Shown piece after piece: positions 41,711-51,509 of a stretch of DNA of 64,000 bases. Under the pieces are notes generated by a model. That model did not search any database. It saw only the letters and a list, made by a program, of their open reading frames with translations, and was not told the origin of the DNA. The first letter of the stretch is position 1. The number at the start of each line of letters is the position of its first letter. The DNA comes from Symbiodinium natans (taxonomy: Eukaryota > Sar > Dinophyceae > Suessiales > Symbiodiniaceae), in NCBI GenBank assembly GCA_905221605.1, contig CAJNDS010002535.1, forward strand, positions 1,152,001-1,216,000. The letters run 5' to 3'. The translations under genes were made by a program, and so were the position numbers.

Positions 41711-44661
41711 TGGCCAATTGTCCAGCTGTATCGCTGCGGTGGGAAAGTTTATGGATGTGTACAACTGCCTTCCCACGAGCAATCAACACCTCCTCTAGCG
41801 AGCTAATCCGTACCTCCATGTAGCTAGAATCCGTGAGCATTGCAAAGGAGGCAAGAGCCATAGAAGCGGTCAGAGCCATCGCGCAGCAGGAGGCGCCAGC
41901 TATCACCCAAAAAAAGGTGCCCCGCTATCGGGACAAGTCAGAGCCGTGGTGCTTAACTACTTCCACTCCTACAACTCCCTTCTACAACTGTTGCTCCTCC
42001 TGCGACCTGAAAATCCTGCGACACCAACAACAACCACAAACAACAACCACAACCCAGCAAAACTTCTTTCACAGTACCAGCATTTTCTGCAACTACAAGA
42101 GTTTTGGATGTTTTTCGCTAGCGGTCAAAAAAATGTTTCAAAAGCGTTTTAGGGTCAGAACAACTTTTTTGAATACATGTTTCATTTTTTATCAAGGAAA
42201 AAAGATACTGAAAACACAAGGATAGATAAATTTGATCAGTCAATACGAGGCATTGACGATCACTGAAAAAAAGTGAATGAGCTTTTTTGATTTTTTTGGA
42301 AAATGCCTTTTTCATGTTTTTGACAAAAATCAATGAAAAAAAGATGCTGGAAAGACAAGAAAACATTGACTTCATGAATTTTACAATTCCAGACACACTG
42401 TAACACACAAAAAGTACAGACTTTTTTCAAATAAATCGAAAAAATGCAAAATCCAGTTTTTCTTGTTTGATGAACATTCTTGACGAAATTTGCCAAAAAC
42501 AGGAGGAGCCTTGCTAACTTTTTGCAACCAAATCAGCCAAACTGATCTGGCTGAAAATCAAAAAATCAATGTGTCCACAAAACACCATAACACCATACAA
42601 AAATATCACGGCCAACGTGAAAAAAACAAAGTTTTTGTTGCGAAAATTCTTTCAAAAGTTGCTGATTTTAAAATTCATGCGTGCCATCTTGTCCGGCGCA
42701 AGGTATCTGCACTATAGCTTCCGCGTAAGGTATCTGCACTATGTCGCAAGATCGTATTAGTTCCATTGATGGCAGTGCGTTTCAGTGCTACGCTGACTTT
42801 ATGTCAGACCATCTTACGGAGTTTGATGCGCTTTTTGCCAGAACACCATCTACGCACTTAGTTGAATATCTTAGGGATGGCTGCACCGTGTCTACGCAAA
42901 CTATGCAAGAGTTGCGTCAGGTGCAAGGACGGGAGCTCTGTCTTGCTAGTTAATCCTAGCAAGAGTTTTCTTCAAAACTTGAAGAAAAACATCACGCCAC
43001 AAGCGAAACGATACTGAGCAACTTGCACAGCTCTCTGTCGGTTTCGGATCTTCCTTGTGTGCTCTTCCGAAACTATGACAGAGAATTCTTGCATCAAGTC
43101 TGCGGCCTCACTGTTATGGAGCCATTGAAGTTCAAGGCGAAAGAGAGTCAGAATGGAAGTTAAAAATATTTTTCAAGAAGAAAAAACAACAAATCACGGC
43201 GCTTTTAAAAAAACTAAAAATCAATTTTCAAAGTCTTTGAAAAAACTCTGAGAAAACCTGCGTTTTGGAAAATGTGAAAAAAAGTGCGTGGGAGAGTACT
43301 TCGCACCAAGAAGAGGAAGAGTGTGGCGCGAGCCGTCTTTCAGGCACGCAGAAGTACGGCACTGAAGGTTGAGAAAGGTTCCAAGTCATGGAAGAGCGAA
43401 TGGGTAATACTTTTAGGTCATGAGCTCAGCAATGATTTTCACATTTTCGTAGTATCAAGGTTTGACATCCGGGCCCAACATAAGGGCAAGCTGAGCGGGC
43501 GCCGCTCTGGTGAGCGAAGGTTATGAGACGTGGTCGTCTCTCAAGGATTATACGAGGTCAATTCGCATTTTTGGTGTCTTGTGCGGTTGTTTGCTTCCTT
43601 TGGTAAATCCTGCAAGGCACGTACCGACAATCCGCAGACTGAAATCCTGTTCCAAACTGCACTGTTGAGCGAGTTCTGTTCAAGTAGATTACATCTGTCA
43701 GTGACAGACCCCACACCAGGTGCAAATTTTGCCCCCTCTGGGCAACCCGCATGCGCAGGTAATCTGCCATCCGTCAGTCAACTTTAGGCCGACACAACCA
43801 GAATGCATGTCGCGCAACAGGGCGCTAGCATCGAAAGCGCAGCGCAGGCTCTCATAAGCCTTGGAGGTTTTCAATTACGGCCTTGTCAACCAGCTCAGAC
43901 AACAGCTTCCAAAAGGAGGACATCTCATATGGCTTCAAGAGGCTTCAAGACCGATCCGAACGCAACAGTTCGCGTCGAGCACCACCAGGTAGATGTTTCC
44001 AAGGGCCAAATCATTTTACGCCGCACGCATATCACCCTCCTCCGACTCCACCCACGACCTACTGTGCTGCTGACGTAGTAAAGCGCCCGTTTCAAAAAAA
44101 AGCATGCATATCACCCTGAGGCACTTGTGCGCGATCATGGCTTGTGTTCTTTAAGTTGGCCGGACTGCAGTGTGCATTGAAGATTCATGATTTCCAAGCC
44201 GAATGGCGACAAAACCACTGAAGAAGCTCTGGACCACTCGTCCTATTGAGACCGCGGCTTGCAGCTGCCACCTTGCTTGTTGTTTTCCAGATGCATGATC
44301 TGCCCTTGCGGCAGCTTTGGTTCATTGCACAGAGCGTTCTCTTCTCTATCTGGATGATCACGCCCTTTGCCAGTCTTTTGCTTGCATGCCTCCGCCCATC
44401 TGCGCCCGCCATGAATTGGCTCCGAGCTTGAAACTGTGCACCCTTTGACCAAGCACGATTTGCATCCGCGACGCACTTGCCTGCCACGCTTTGTGCTGCC
44501 GGGTTCTCTACTTCGTCCTCGTCGTGAACTGAGAGGGGCCTGTTTCACCCTGAGGGATTAGGACGTCCTTTGCTTTGTTGTTTGGTTGTTTCGCGCTGCT
44601 GGCGTTTTTGTGTTGCGTTGCTTGTTTGCAGTAGTATGTCTCACTTCCGCTCGTCCCACAA
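41711..44661. other. Non-coding, with an AT-rich block at 42100-43280
   Basis: The AT-rich part has many A and T homopolymers. A 70-codon plus-strand ORF at 42741-42953 has no recognisable domain. A diverged copy of the ~50-bp repeat that flanks the tyrosine-recombinase element occurs at about 44051-44098. Confidence 0.4.
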
Positions 44662-44713
44662 GACCGACCTACTGAGCTGCTGACTCAAGCGGCGCCCACT
44701 TCAAAAAAAAAGT
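44662..44713. repeat. Flanking ~50-bp repeat, left of the DIRS-like element
   Basis: GACCGACCTACTGAGCTGCT and onward, ending in a run of nine A and GT. It matches 55996-56046 with one substitution and one A fewer. Confidence 0.85.
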
Positions 44714-44989
44714 CCTACTGTCCGTATACGTTCATGCTCGATTCCCAATACTAGTAAGGAAAAGATATCCATCAATCAATCACGAATATCCAAACGTATC
44801 AGTGAAAAAGGGGTTTCCCGAAAAGATGAATCCTTCACTCCTTTTATTCAACGCGAGTCGAACTGGCGAGTAAACCAAATCGGTGCCGACCCGAAGGCAA
44901 CGGGGAACGACAACGGACGCAGCCCGAAACAGCGGTCCCGGGCTACCCGATAAGTCGGACCCAAACCCGAAACGGGGTCGAAAGCACAC
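44714..44989 (-). repeat. Split direct repeat B2
   Basis: 276 bp, matching 45270-45545 at a constant offset of 556. Confidence 0.95.
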
Positions 44990-45047
44990 AGATTGAGCAC
45001 ACACACACACACAACCGCCAAGGCAGGTGCAAGGGGATGGTGGTGGG

Positions 45048-45261
45048 TAAGACAAAACTGCGAGGTCAAGACCTCCCGGGATCAGTCGAGCAAGAAACTG
45101 CCGGGCCAAAAAGATTGGAAAACATGCCAAGCAAAATGTGAAATCCTCAAGAGAAAATCTTCATGTCATGCACCGAGAAAATTCTCAAGAGGAAAACATA
45201 AGCTAGGCATGCCGGCCGGGCAGGGCGGGGGGGCAAACACCCTGGTTTAAAACCGTGTCCG
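45048..45261 (-). repeat. Split direct repeat A2
   Basis: 214 bp, matching 55783-55996 at offset 10735. Separated from B2 by 58 bp that include a CA dinucleotide run, and from B1 by 8 bp. Confidence 0.95.
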
Positions 45262-45269
45262 TTTGCACC

Positions 45270-45545
45270 CCTACTGTCCGTATACGTTCATGCTCGATTC
45301 CCAATACTAGTAAGGAAAAGATATCCATCAATCAATCACGAATATCCAAACGTATCAGTGAAAAAGGGGTTTCCCGAAAAGATGAATCCTTCACTCCTTT
45401 TATTCAACGCGAGTCGAACTGGCGAGTAAACCAAATCGGTGCCGACCCGAAGGCAACGGGGAACGACAACGGACGCAGCCCGAAACAGCGGTCCCGGGCT
45501 ACCCGATAAGTCGGACCCAAACCCGAAACGGGGTCGAAAGCACAC
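45270..45545 (-). repeat. Split direct repeat B1
   Basis: 276 bp, second copy of B2; lies just downstream (coding sense) of the RNase H stop at 45689. Confidence 0.95.
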
Positions 45546-45688
45546 CGACAAAGAAATCGTTTCACGACCCGCCAGGGGAAGACCCCGAAGAAAGGCAAGA
45601 AGGAAAAAAATCGGGAAACCAAAATGCACGGACTCCCAGGTCCGAATATACGGCACTCTTTTCAATCACCCGCGGAATCTGGATCAGA

Positions 45689-46786
45689 CTACGCCAGCTG
45701 CTCGATGTAGGAAGGCCAGCGAGCAGATGAGGGCGGAGGGCCCAGCCGGAGCTGAGTGGGGGCACGCAGCAGCTCTGTGAGTGGTGGAGCATAACGGTCC
45801 TCAAGCGCCAAAGGAGGAGTCGAAGTGCCGAGGCGGCTCAGCTCGTCGGCCAGCGCATTACGGTAACCCGGGATATGTTCTGGAGCAGCTCGAATGTTGA
45901 AGCTTTGCTCGCAAGCGCAGAACCTGCGGAGAACCCAGGCCAGAGAACGAACTGACGACAACCCTTTGTGAGCAGCTGCTTCAGCTGCAGAATTATCGCA
46001 GCGCAGCGCGACCTCCAATGCCGTGCGGCACCCAGGAAGAGTAGCATGAGTGACCCACAAGAGACAAAGCTGAGCCAGCAGTTCTAAGGCGGCAATGTGC
46101 GATTGCAAAGGGGGAGGCATGACATCGCACAGTCGCGCCACGTCCTCAGACGTCAAGGTGACACTAAACCAGGAACATTTCCCGGAGGGCCAAGAGATGT
46201 ACCCGCCGAGGCCGCACAAGGACGCATCCGCAAATGCATCAGCTTCGGCAATGAGTAGAAGCGGTGTCGGACGCAGCAAGGAGCAGGATAGGGGTGCACT
46301 CTCCAATGCCATCACCCAAGCACGGACAGCTTCGCGAGCCGGTTCGTCAACCACACGATAGGGATGATCGGCATCTTGCACGGTAACCCAAAGACGGTGC
46401 TTGCGAAATGGAGTATCAAGGAGCTGCTGCTTGGAAGTGACGAAAGTGTGAGCGACGCGGATCACCCACGCCGATTGCGGGAGGGACGCGTGGCCCGTGG
46501 GCTGCCGGAGCACGCACTTGTCGTCGCAAGCAGCCAAGAGCCGATCCCAGAGTGCTGGTGACACAGCAACGGAGGTGGAGGGCAACAGGGTGAGGACCTT
46601 GTACACCGGTGAGAGAAGAGGCCGCATCCAGACCAGCAGGCCAGAGAGCCACAGCAACCGACCTAACGCGGACTCCAGGTCACGCACCCGAATGCGACTG
46701 CAGGAAAGCAAGCTGGTCAAGGATGCGTACACGTTTCTCCCACGGAAGCTCGGCAGTCCAAACGTCGAAGCGAAGATCCCAGCCAA
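45689..46786 (-). CDS. RNase H domain of the DIRS-like polyprotein
   Basis: Continues the RT after a +1 shift near 46695 (ILDQLAFLQSHS then VRDLESALGRLLWLSG). Residues 35-65 are the RT thumb/connection. RNase H tetrad: D187 in AFADAS, E235 in AALELLAQ, D264 in LRCDNSAA, D314 in ALADELSR. The late ADELSR is typical of DIRS and Ty3 RNase H. It is the last coding part before repeat B1. The frameshift could be programmed, a mutation or an assembly indel; the overlap with the RT frame is 107 nt. Confidence 0.85.
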   Translation of the reverse strand: MAGIFASTFGLPSFRGRNVYASLTSLLSCSRIRVRDLESALGRLLWLSGLLVWMRPLLSPVYKVLTLLPSTSVAVSPALWDRLLAACDDKCVLRQPTGHASLPQSAWVIRVAHTFVTSKQQLLDTPFRKHRLWVTVQDADHPYRVVDEPAREAVRAWVMALESAPLSCSLLRPTPLLLIAEADAFADASLCGLGGYISWPSGKCSWFSVTLTSEDVARLCDVMPPPLQSHIAALELLAQLCLLWVTHATLPGCRTALEVALRCDNSAAEAAAHKGLSSVRSLAWVLRRFCACEQSFNIRAAPEHIPGYRNALADELSRLGTSTPPLALEDRYAPPLTELLRAPTQLRLGPPPSSARWPSYIEQLA

Positions 46787-48212
46787 TCCAACGAATCGAC
46801 TCGCCCCAGGTGCACTTGTTCCAACTCAGTGGAACCTCCAGCGACATGAAGAGAATGAGCCAGAGGCTGGCATGGAGTGGGGCCGTAGAAGAGCGGAATG
46901 CCGCTAAAAAATCGTCGACATAATCCCACATCAAGTGAGGAAGCCACACGACTGCATGCGACAGACGCATGAGCATACCAGCGATTCGACCCCACCAGAA
47001 AGCCGATGCCCTGGCTCCAAAATTCAGGTTGTTGGAGACAAAGAAGCGCCCCAGAAAGGAAAAGGCGAGTAGAGCACGATCCACCCAGGCCAGCAAAACC
47101 CGCCGGTGCGCTTTGCGAACGTCCAGAGAGACTCCCACCCACGGCTCGGAAGGAACCTGCTCTGGAGCGCAAGCAGCGATGTCGCAGAGCCTCGGATTCA
47201 GCATGTGATTCGGGATCTGGCAGGAACTCGTAACCCCACTAATCGAACTATCAACCACCAAGCGGGCCGAGCGGCCCTCGGCCTGGACAAACCCTAGCTT
47301 ACCGCAGGCGACCTGCGGAAAGGTGGCCTGGATGGCCTGCAGCGAGGGGTACTCAGAAATCCAACCTTCCTCCAGCTCATCTTCGAGCATCTGCAAGACC
47401 TCTTGGGGATGATCAGAAGCAGACTTCCAGGAGCCGTCGCAGATCAACAGTTCTGTAAGGGGATGCGCCTCATCCCGCTTGGGCCAGTGAACCGAAGGCT
47501 CCAGCGTGCAATCAACTCCCAAACGAACGCCCGACGCCAGTTCCGGGCAGACGCGGGCCTCCGGGTCCTGACAGCACTCCAAGAGACGTTGCAGTAGATG
47601 CAGACGAAAAGGCTGGCCCTCCGGAACCTCCAAGACAGCTGGGCGCTCCAAGGTGGGAACTTCGAGGAAATCGCACAAATCGTCCAAGAACGGCGCAAGC
47701 TCAGCCGGAGACAAGGGAGCTGCATCACAGCCTACCCGCAGGGCAGCTGAAATTTGCAGGCAAAGGCCAGAATCAAAAAGCCTCTGCGTCCAGGCCAGAC
47801 GGAGGCGCCGAAGGTAGTCAGGGCCAGACGGAGACAACCAGGCCGCCGTGCTACGAAGACCGCCACCATCCTCTACCCGAAGGCGCGGCTGTGGCCAAAC
47901 GGGCGCCGCCGGGAGCACCGAACGCCATGCATCCAGAGGAACCACCCGATTGGAACGGGTCACAAAGCGACTGACGAGCGAAGCTAGGGACTGAGCCAAT
48001 GCGGGAGGGTATTCCGCCGTCAAGCGGGATGCAAAAGAACCATCAGCCAGGCGGCCCCGTGGCAAGGGCTCATGCGAGGAGTGCCCGTGATCGCAAACGG
48101 ACGCGATCTCCAAAATCTCGGCCCGGTTAGACACAAAGAGCCAGCGCTTTGCCCAAGGACGGCCAACTTTGCAAGCGGCCACCTGGGCCGCGAACGGGGC
48201 TACCGACTGCAA
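46680..48212 (-). CDS. C-terminal DNMT-like part and reverse transcriptase of the DIRS-like element
   Basis: First codon of the open frame is TTG. The first ~75 residues (GRPWAKRWLFVSNRAEILEI, then SRLTAEYPPALAQSLA) look like the C-terminal part of the DNMT-like domain that starts in the preceding ORF, so a frameshift within 48127-48212 is expected. RT spans about 270-490: ARLVVDSSISG, GVSLDVRKAHRRVLL (D364), NLNFGARASAFWW, WDYVDDFLAAF (D433, D434), SWNKCTWGESIRWIGWDL. The first catalytic Asp and the YVDD pair are intact, so polymerase activity is plausible. The spacing is that of DIRS-type RT rather than Ty1/Ty3. Confidence 0.85.
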   Translation of the reverse strand: MQSVAPFAAQVAACKVGRPWAKRWLFVSNRAEILEIASVCDHGHSSHEPLPRGRLADGSFASRLTAEYPPALAQSLASLVSRFVTRSNRVVPLDAWRSVLPAAPVWPQPRLRVEDGGGLRSTAAWLSPSGPDYLRRLRLAWTQRLFDSGLCLQISAALRVGCDAAPLSPAELAPFLDDLCDFLEVPTLERPAVLEVPEGQPFRLHLLQRLLECCQDPEARVCPELASGVRLGVDCTLEPSVHWPKRDEAHPLTELLICDGSWKSASDHPQEVLQMLEDELEEGWISEYPSLQAIQATFPQVACGKLGFVQAEGRSARLVVDSSISGVTSSCQIPNHMLNPRLCDIAACAPEQVPSEPWVGVSLDVRKAHRRVLLAWVDRALLAFSFLGRFFVSNNLNFGARASAFWWGRIAGMLMRLSHAVVWLPHLMWDYVDDFLAAFRSSTAPLHASLWLILFMSLEVPLSWNKCTWGESIRWIGWDLRFDVWTAELPWEKRVRILDQLAFLQSHSGA

Positions 48213-49572
48213 CCAGCATGAGTGGATCCTGAAAAGTCAGCGAGGAAACGGGGTTCTCGAGAACGATGAAACCACCCGAAGCAGCCACACAGCTCAGAAC
48301 CTCCCTAGTGCGGTCGTGCAACAACGAACTCTCTTGGGCGGAGAGGGTCGCCGACCAAGAGTTGTTCAAGCACCCATCGAGTTCAGAAGGAGTACGAACC
48401 GGCGGAGGTCCCCCTGGTTTGAGGCGCAGAACCGAATGGTCAGAGCACACCGGGGCCGCACTAGCTGCCCCGACAAGGCCGGAATCTGCAACCCGGCATA
48501 GCAGCTCGAACCTATCGTCCCGAAGAAGATCAAACTCAGGGCCAAAGATGATATCAACAGGCTCAAAGCGGTCGGCCAGAAACGTAGCCATTGCCTCCGA
48601 AATCGGAGCACGAGCCCCAGCGAAGAGATCCAGGAACAAGCGTGGGCCAGCTGGACCTGGGAAATCCGAGCCATCCAAGCATGGCGAGGCCAGGGAAGAG
48701 GCTGGGCCCTGACACGGCAGGGAGTTGCAGCCAACCTCGACCCTGTTTTCGGCACCCGCAAACGGAGGAGGGCAAGGGGGTGAATCTGGCATTAGCCTCC
48801 ACTGATGGGGAGCAAGTGGAAGATGATGAGGTTCCAGGGCAGACACCAAGGCCGTGTCGGAAGAGGTGGGAAGCCGGAAGCCGAGCTCGCAGAGTCGAGG
48901 CGCCATTTGCGCGATCTGCTCAGGCTCTGCAACACAGACTTGCAGGGTATAGGCAGCCACCACCACACGGCGGTCTTGTGCGGCAGCGACGGTGTGGAAA
49001 CAGTCCCGAGCATTGAACACAACGGGTCCCTGAGAAGGAGAAAGGCGACGGGCAGCAAGAGGACCGCCGGGGCACTCGATGACAGCCGGACCGTCCTGGC
49101 ACTCAATAAGCAGCTCACCGCCGCGGAAGCGGCTGATGGGAAGGACAATGTTCGGGATTGCTGCGTTGAGGCGATCACGATGAGGAGCGGACTCTACTCC
49201 ATCGATGATCACAAAACTGCTGTGCAAAAAGGAGGGTGAGAGCAGGGAGATGAAACGATTAACGAGTCTCACGGACTGGGGATGGGAGACTGTTGCAGGA
49301 CGAAGATGTGCGCCCTTGCGAATCGCCAAGCCTGCAGAAACGGATTTGCCCACAGCAAACCTGGCGTCACGGTCAGAGCACTCGGCCAACAGCAAGTCAG
49401 CTAGCTGCAAAATTGTAGAGGCGCAGGGTGCCTCTTCACGGAGAAAGAATTGGGAAGCAAAATCTTCGGCTGAACCAGGCAAAGGAGCCCCAACGTCGGG
49501 CAGGCAGACACCGGGCGAATCCCCACCTTCATCCAAGGGTGGCCCGAGAGCCCCAGTGACCCCCGAAGCCAC
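48127..49572 (-). CDS. 2OG-Fe(II) oxygenase-like plus DNMT-like polyprotein segment
   Basis: In the same frame as the Gag ORF, separated only by its TGA. Residues about 105-215: FVIIDGVESAPHRD, NIVLPISRFRGGELLIE, VVFNARDCFHTV, RRVVVAAYTL. This gives the H131-x-D133 ... H193 iron triad and R201 for 2-oxoglutarate. Residues about 310-455 are a cytosine-methyltransferase-like core: FLDLFAG (315-319, SAM motif I), AAPVCSDHSVLRLKPGGPP (Cys376 in the position of the catalytic PC motif, with Val before it), RTPSELDG, and GGFIVLENP (E439, motif VI). The C-terminal portion continues in the RT frame. Retroelement-borne DNMTs are known in dinoflagellates; pairing with an oxygenase-like domain is the notable point. 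Activities are inferred. Confidence 0.75.
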   Translation of the reverse strand: MASGVTGALGPPLDEGGDSPGVCLPDVGAPLPGSAEDFASQFFLREEAPCASTILQLADLLLAECSDRDARFAVGKSVSAGLAIRKGAHLRPATVSHPQSVRLVNRFISLLSPSFLHSSFVIIDGVESAPHRDRLNAAIPNIVLPISRFRGGELLIECQDGPAVIECPGGPLAARRLSPSQGPVVFNARDCFHTVAAAQDRRVVVAAYTLQVCVAEPEQIAQMAPRLCELGFRLPTSSDTALVSALEPHHLPLAPHQWRLMPDSPPCPPPFAGAENRVEVGCNSLPCQGPASSLASPCLDGSDFPGPAGPRLFLDLFAGARAPISEAMATFLADRFEPVDIIFGPEFDLLRDDRFELLCRVADSGLVGAASAAPVCSDHSVLRLKPGGPPPVRTPSELDGCLNNSWSATLSAQESSLLHDRTREVLSCVAASGGFIVLENPVSSLTFQDPLMLVAVGSPVRGPGGRLQSWPSLGKALALCV

Positions 49573-50829
49573 CCCGCCCTGTCAATGGGCTGCCGCACTG
49601 TGAGCACTGGCTGCATGGTCCGCGCCACACGGTGCACCATTGGCCATCAAGATGGGACACTTATGCGAGTAGCGGCAAGACTTGTTCTTGCATTTGGAAG
49701 TGTGGAAGCGAATGCAGACCCCTTTGCCAGAGATATGCCGAGCCCAATTGGTAGGCCAGCGAGACGGTGTCACCTTTTCCTTGGCAGCCGACGAGGGAGA
49801 GGATTTGTTCTTCTGGGCTTTGGCCTTTGGCTGTCTGTGCGACCCGTCACGACTGGCCGCACGTTTGCGTGAAGATCGCTCAGACGCAGGTGCATGAGGT
49901 GACGCCGCCTTCACCCGGGGTGCCAAGGCTGCATGCATGTCCGGGCGAATGTGCGTCATCTCGGCAATCGCATCAGCCAAAGACCATGCGTTCTCCTGTT
50001 GCAAAGCGGATACACCAAGCCAGACAACGCGATCCGCTTCCATCACCTCCAGAAGGGAGGGAGAACGAAGACTCTTGTCGACAGGCTGCGCAACCGCCAG
50101 CCCCACGAACTTCTCCATCAGCTTGCGAAGTGGAAGCAAATGCACCGAATCCAGCAACGCAAGCCCGTTGCACATGAGACCAAAGAAGCGACGCACAATT
50201 GGCTCCACTGGTCCTTGATTCGGAATCGGAGCCTGCAAATCATCATCCGAAGACCCTTGGAGCAAAGTGAGCAACATAGCGTTGTCGGTGCGAGGCTTGC
50301 GACGTTCGGTGAACGCCACAGCGTCAGCCTCGCTGGTGCGAGAGCACCAGGGGACCCAGGGGAGTTGCTTGGCATCAAGTCCTTCCTTCAAGAGCATCAG
50401 AAAGGGAAGCGACGGTGTCAGCTCCGCTGTGAGGAGCTCGGAAGGGTACTTGGTCTGGAAGGCAGTCTTAAGCTGGGACACGTCGGCGGCTGAAAGGCGT
50501 GTCGTCTTGGATGACGACAACTGCTGCAGAGGAGATGTTGGATCAGGACTACCAGACACACCAACCATGTCCTGGCACGCCTTCACAACACGTCGCAGCC
50601 CTGAAGCAGCAGGGGAGAAAAGTGCTTCCCCGGGGATGTGGTTAGCCGGGCGGCCCAAAACGGCAAGGAGAAAGGGCTCGAGCGCATCCGGCTCGGGCAG
50701 TGCGTGAGCAACCAGCGCAACTGTCGTGTAACCCTTGCCCGTCAGTGCCTGTTGGACGTCATCAGGAGTGCCCCATTCCTTCATGGATGCGAGGAGGTAG
50801 CTGGGGTCATCCACTCGAGCGCCTGCCAT
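49573..50829 (-). CDS. Gag-like protein with CCCH finger, ending at a possible readthrough TGA
   Basis: Started at the ATG at 50829 (MAGARVDDPSYLL); the frame is open six codons further to a GTG. 415 codons. The body is helical without a clear known fold. The tail is Lys/Ser/Arg rich, then CIRFHTSKC...CRYSH, a CX7CX4CX3H finger with a further CPILMANGAPCG segment. The stop is TGA followed by CAG, and the downstream frame stays open with the oxygenase/DNMT/RT polyprotein. That is the layout expected for Gag-stop-Pol readthrough. The recorded end includes the three codons between the stop and the next ORF's nominal start. Confidence 0.7.
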
Positions 50830-51509
50830 GACAGCTCCTACCGCCACGGGGCAAGATACCCGGAACTAGCACACCAAAACTGAGCCAATGCACGTGCGAG
50901 TGGCAGAGAAGCACAGACACAGCATGTGCTTAGGCTGGTGAAGATGGCAACGCCTGGGCAAGCTGCAGAGACAGGACATGCATGTTCCACTTTAGCCCAA
51001 CCTGTGCACGACTGAGAACAGTCGGAAAATGAAACACCAGCTTGAGCACCTGAGGTCCCGCCGACCCACCGCGGGTGGGCCGCTGGGGGGCACAAGAAGA
51101 AACACAAGCTTGCTCGAAAAATGCTGCAAGGCAGAGGAAGCCCGACAAGCGTGTCGAGCAGCCCTCGTCTGTACGCCCGCAGAGGGACGAATCCCGAAGT
51201 TGAGGAGCAAGCAAGTGTTGCATAGTTGGAGCATCAAAGACAAGCGTGTCTTCAGTCCAACCAGGCAGGGCCAGATCACGGAGCAAGGCAGAGGCGTAAG
51301 ACGGCTGGCACAACCATCACGCAGCCAAGGCTCTCTGGACAGATTGCTCACGGCAGCAGCCATGTTTCAAACAAAGCCTGCTACCTGCTGGTACTTCGGA
51401 ACAGCGCACCAAATGACCTTCGGCCAAGCAACCGCGAATCCCACAGCCTGTGCGGAGAGGATGCTCCCCACGCTGTGTCGGTCGAAATTGGCACGCTGGA
51501 TGGTTAGAA

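Noticed and set aside
45336-45665. Two nearly identical ORFs at 44780-45130 and 45336-45665
   Set aside because: They are translations of the two B repeats of the split-direct-repeat structure, not genes.
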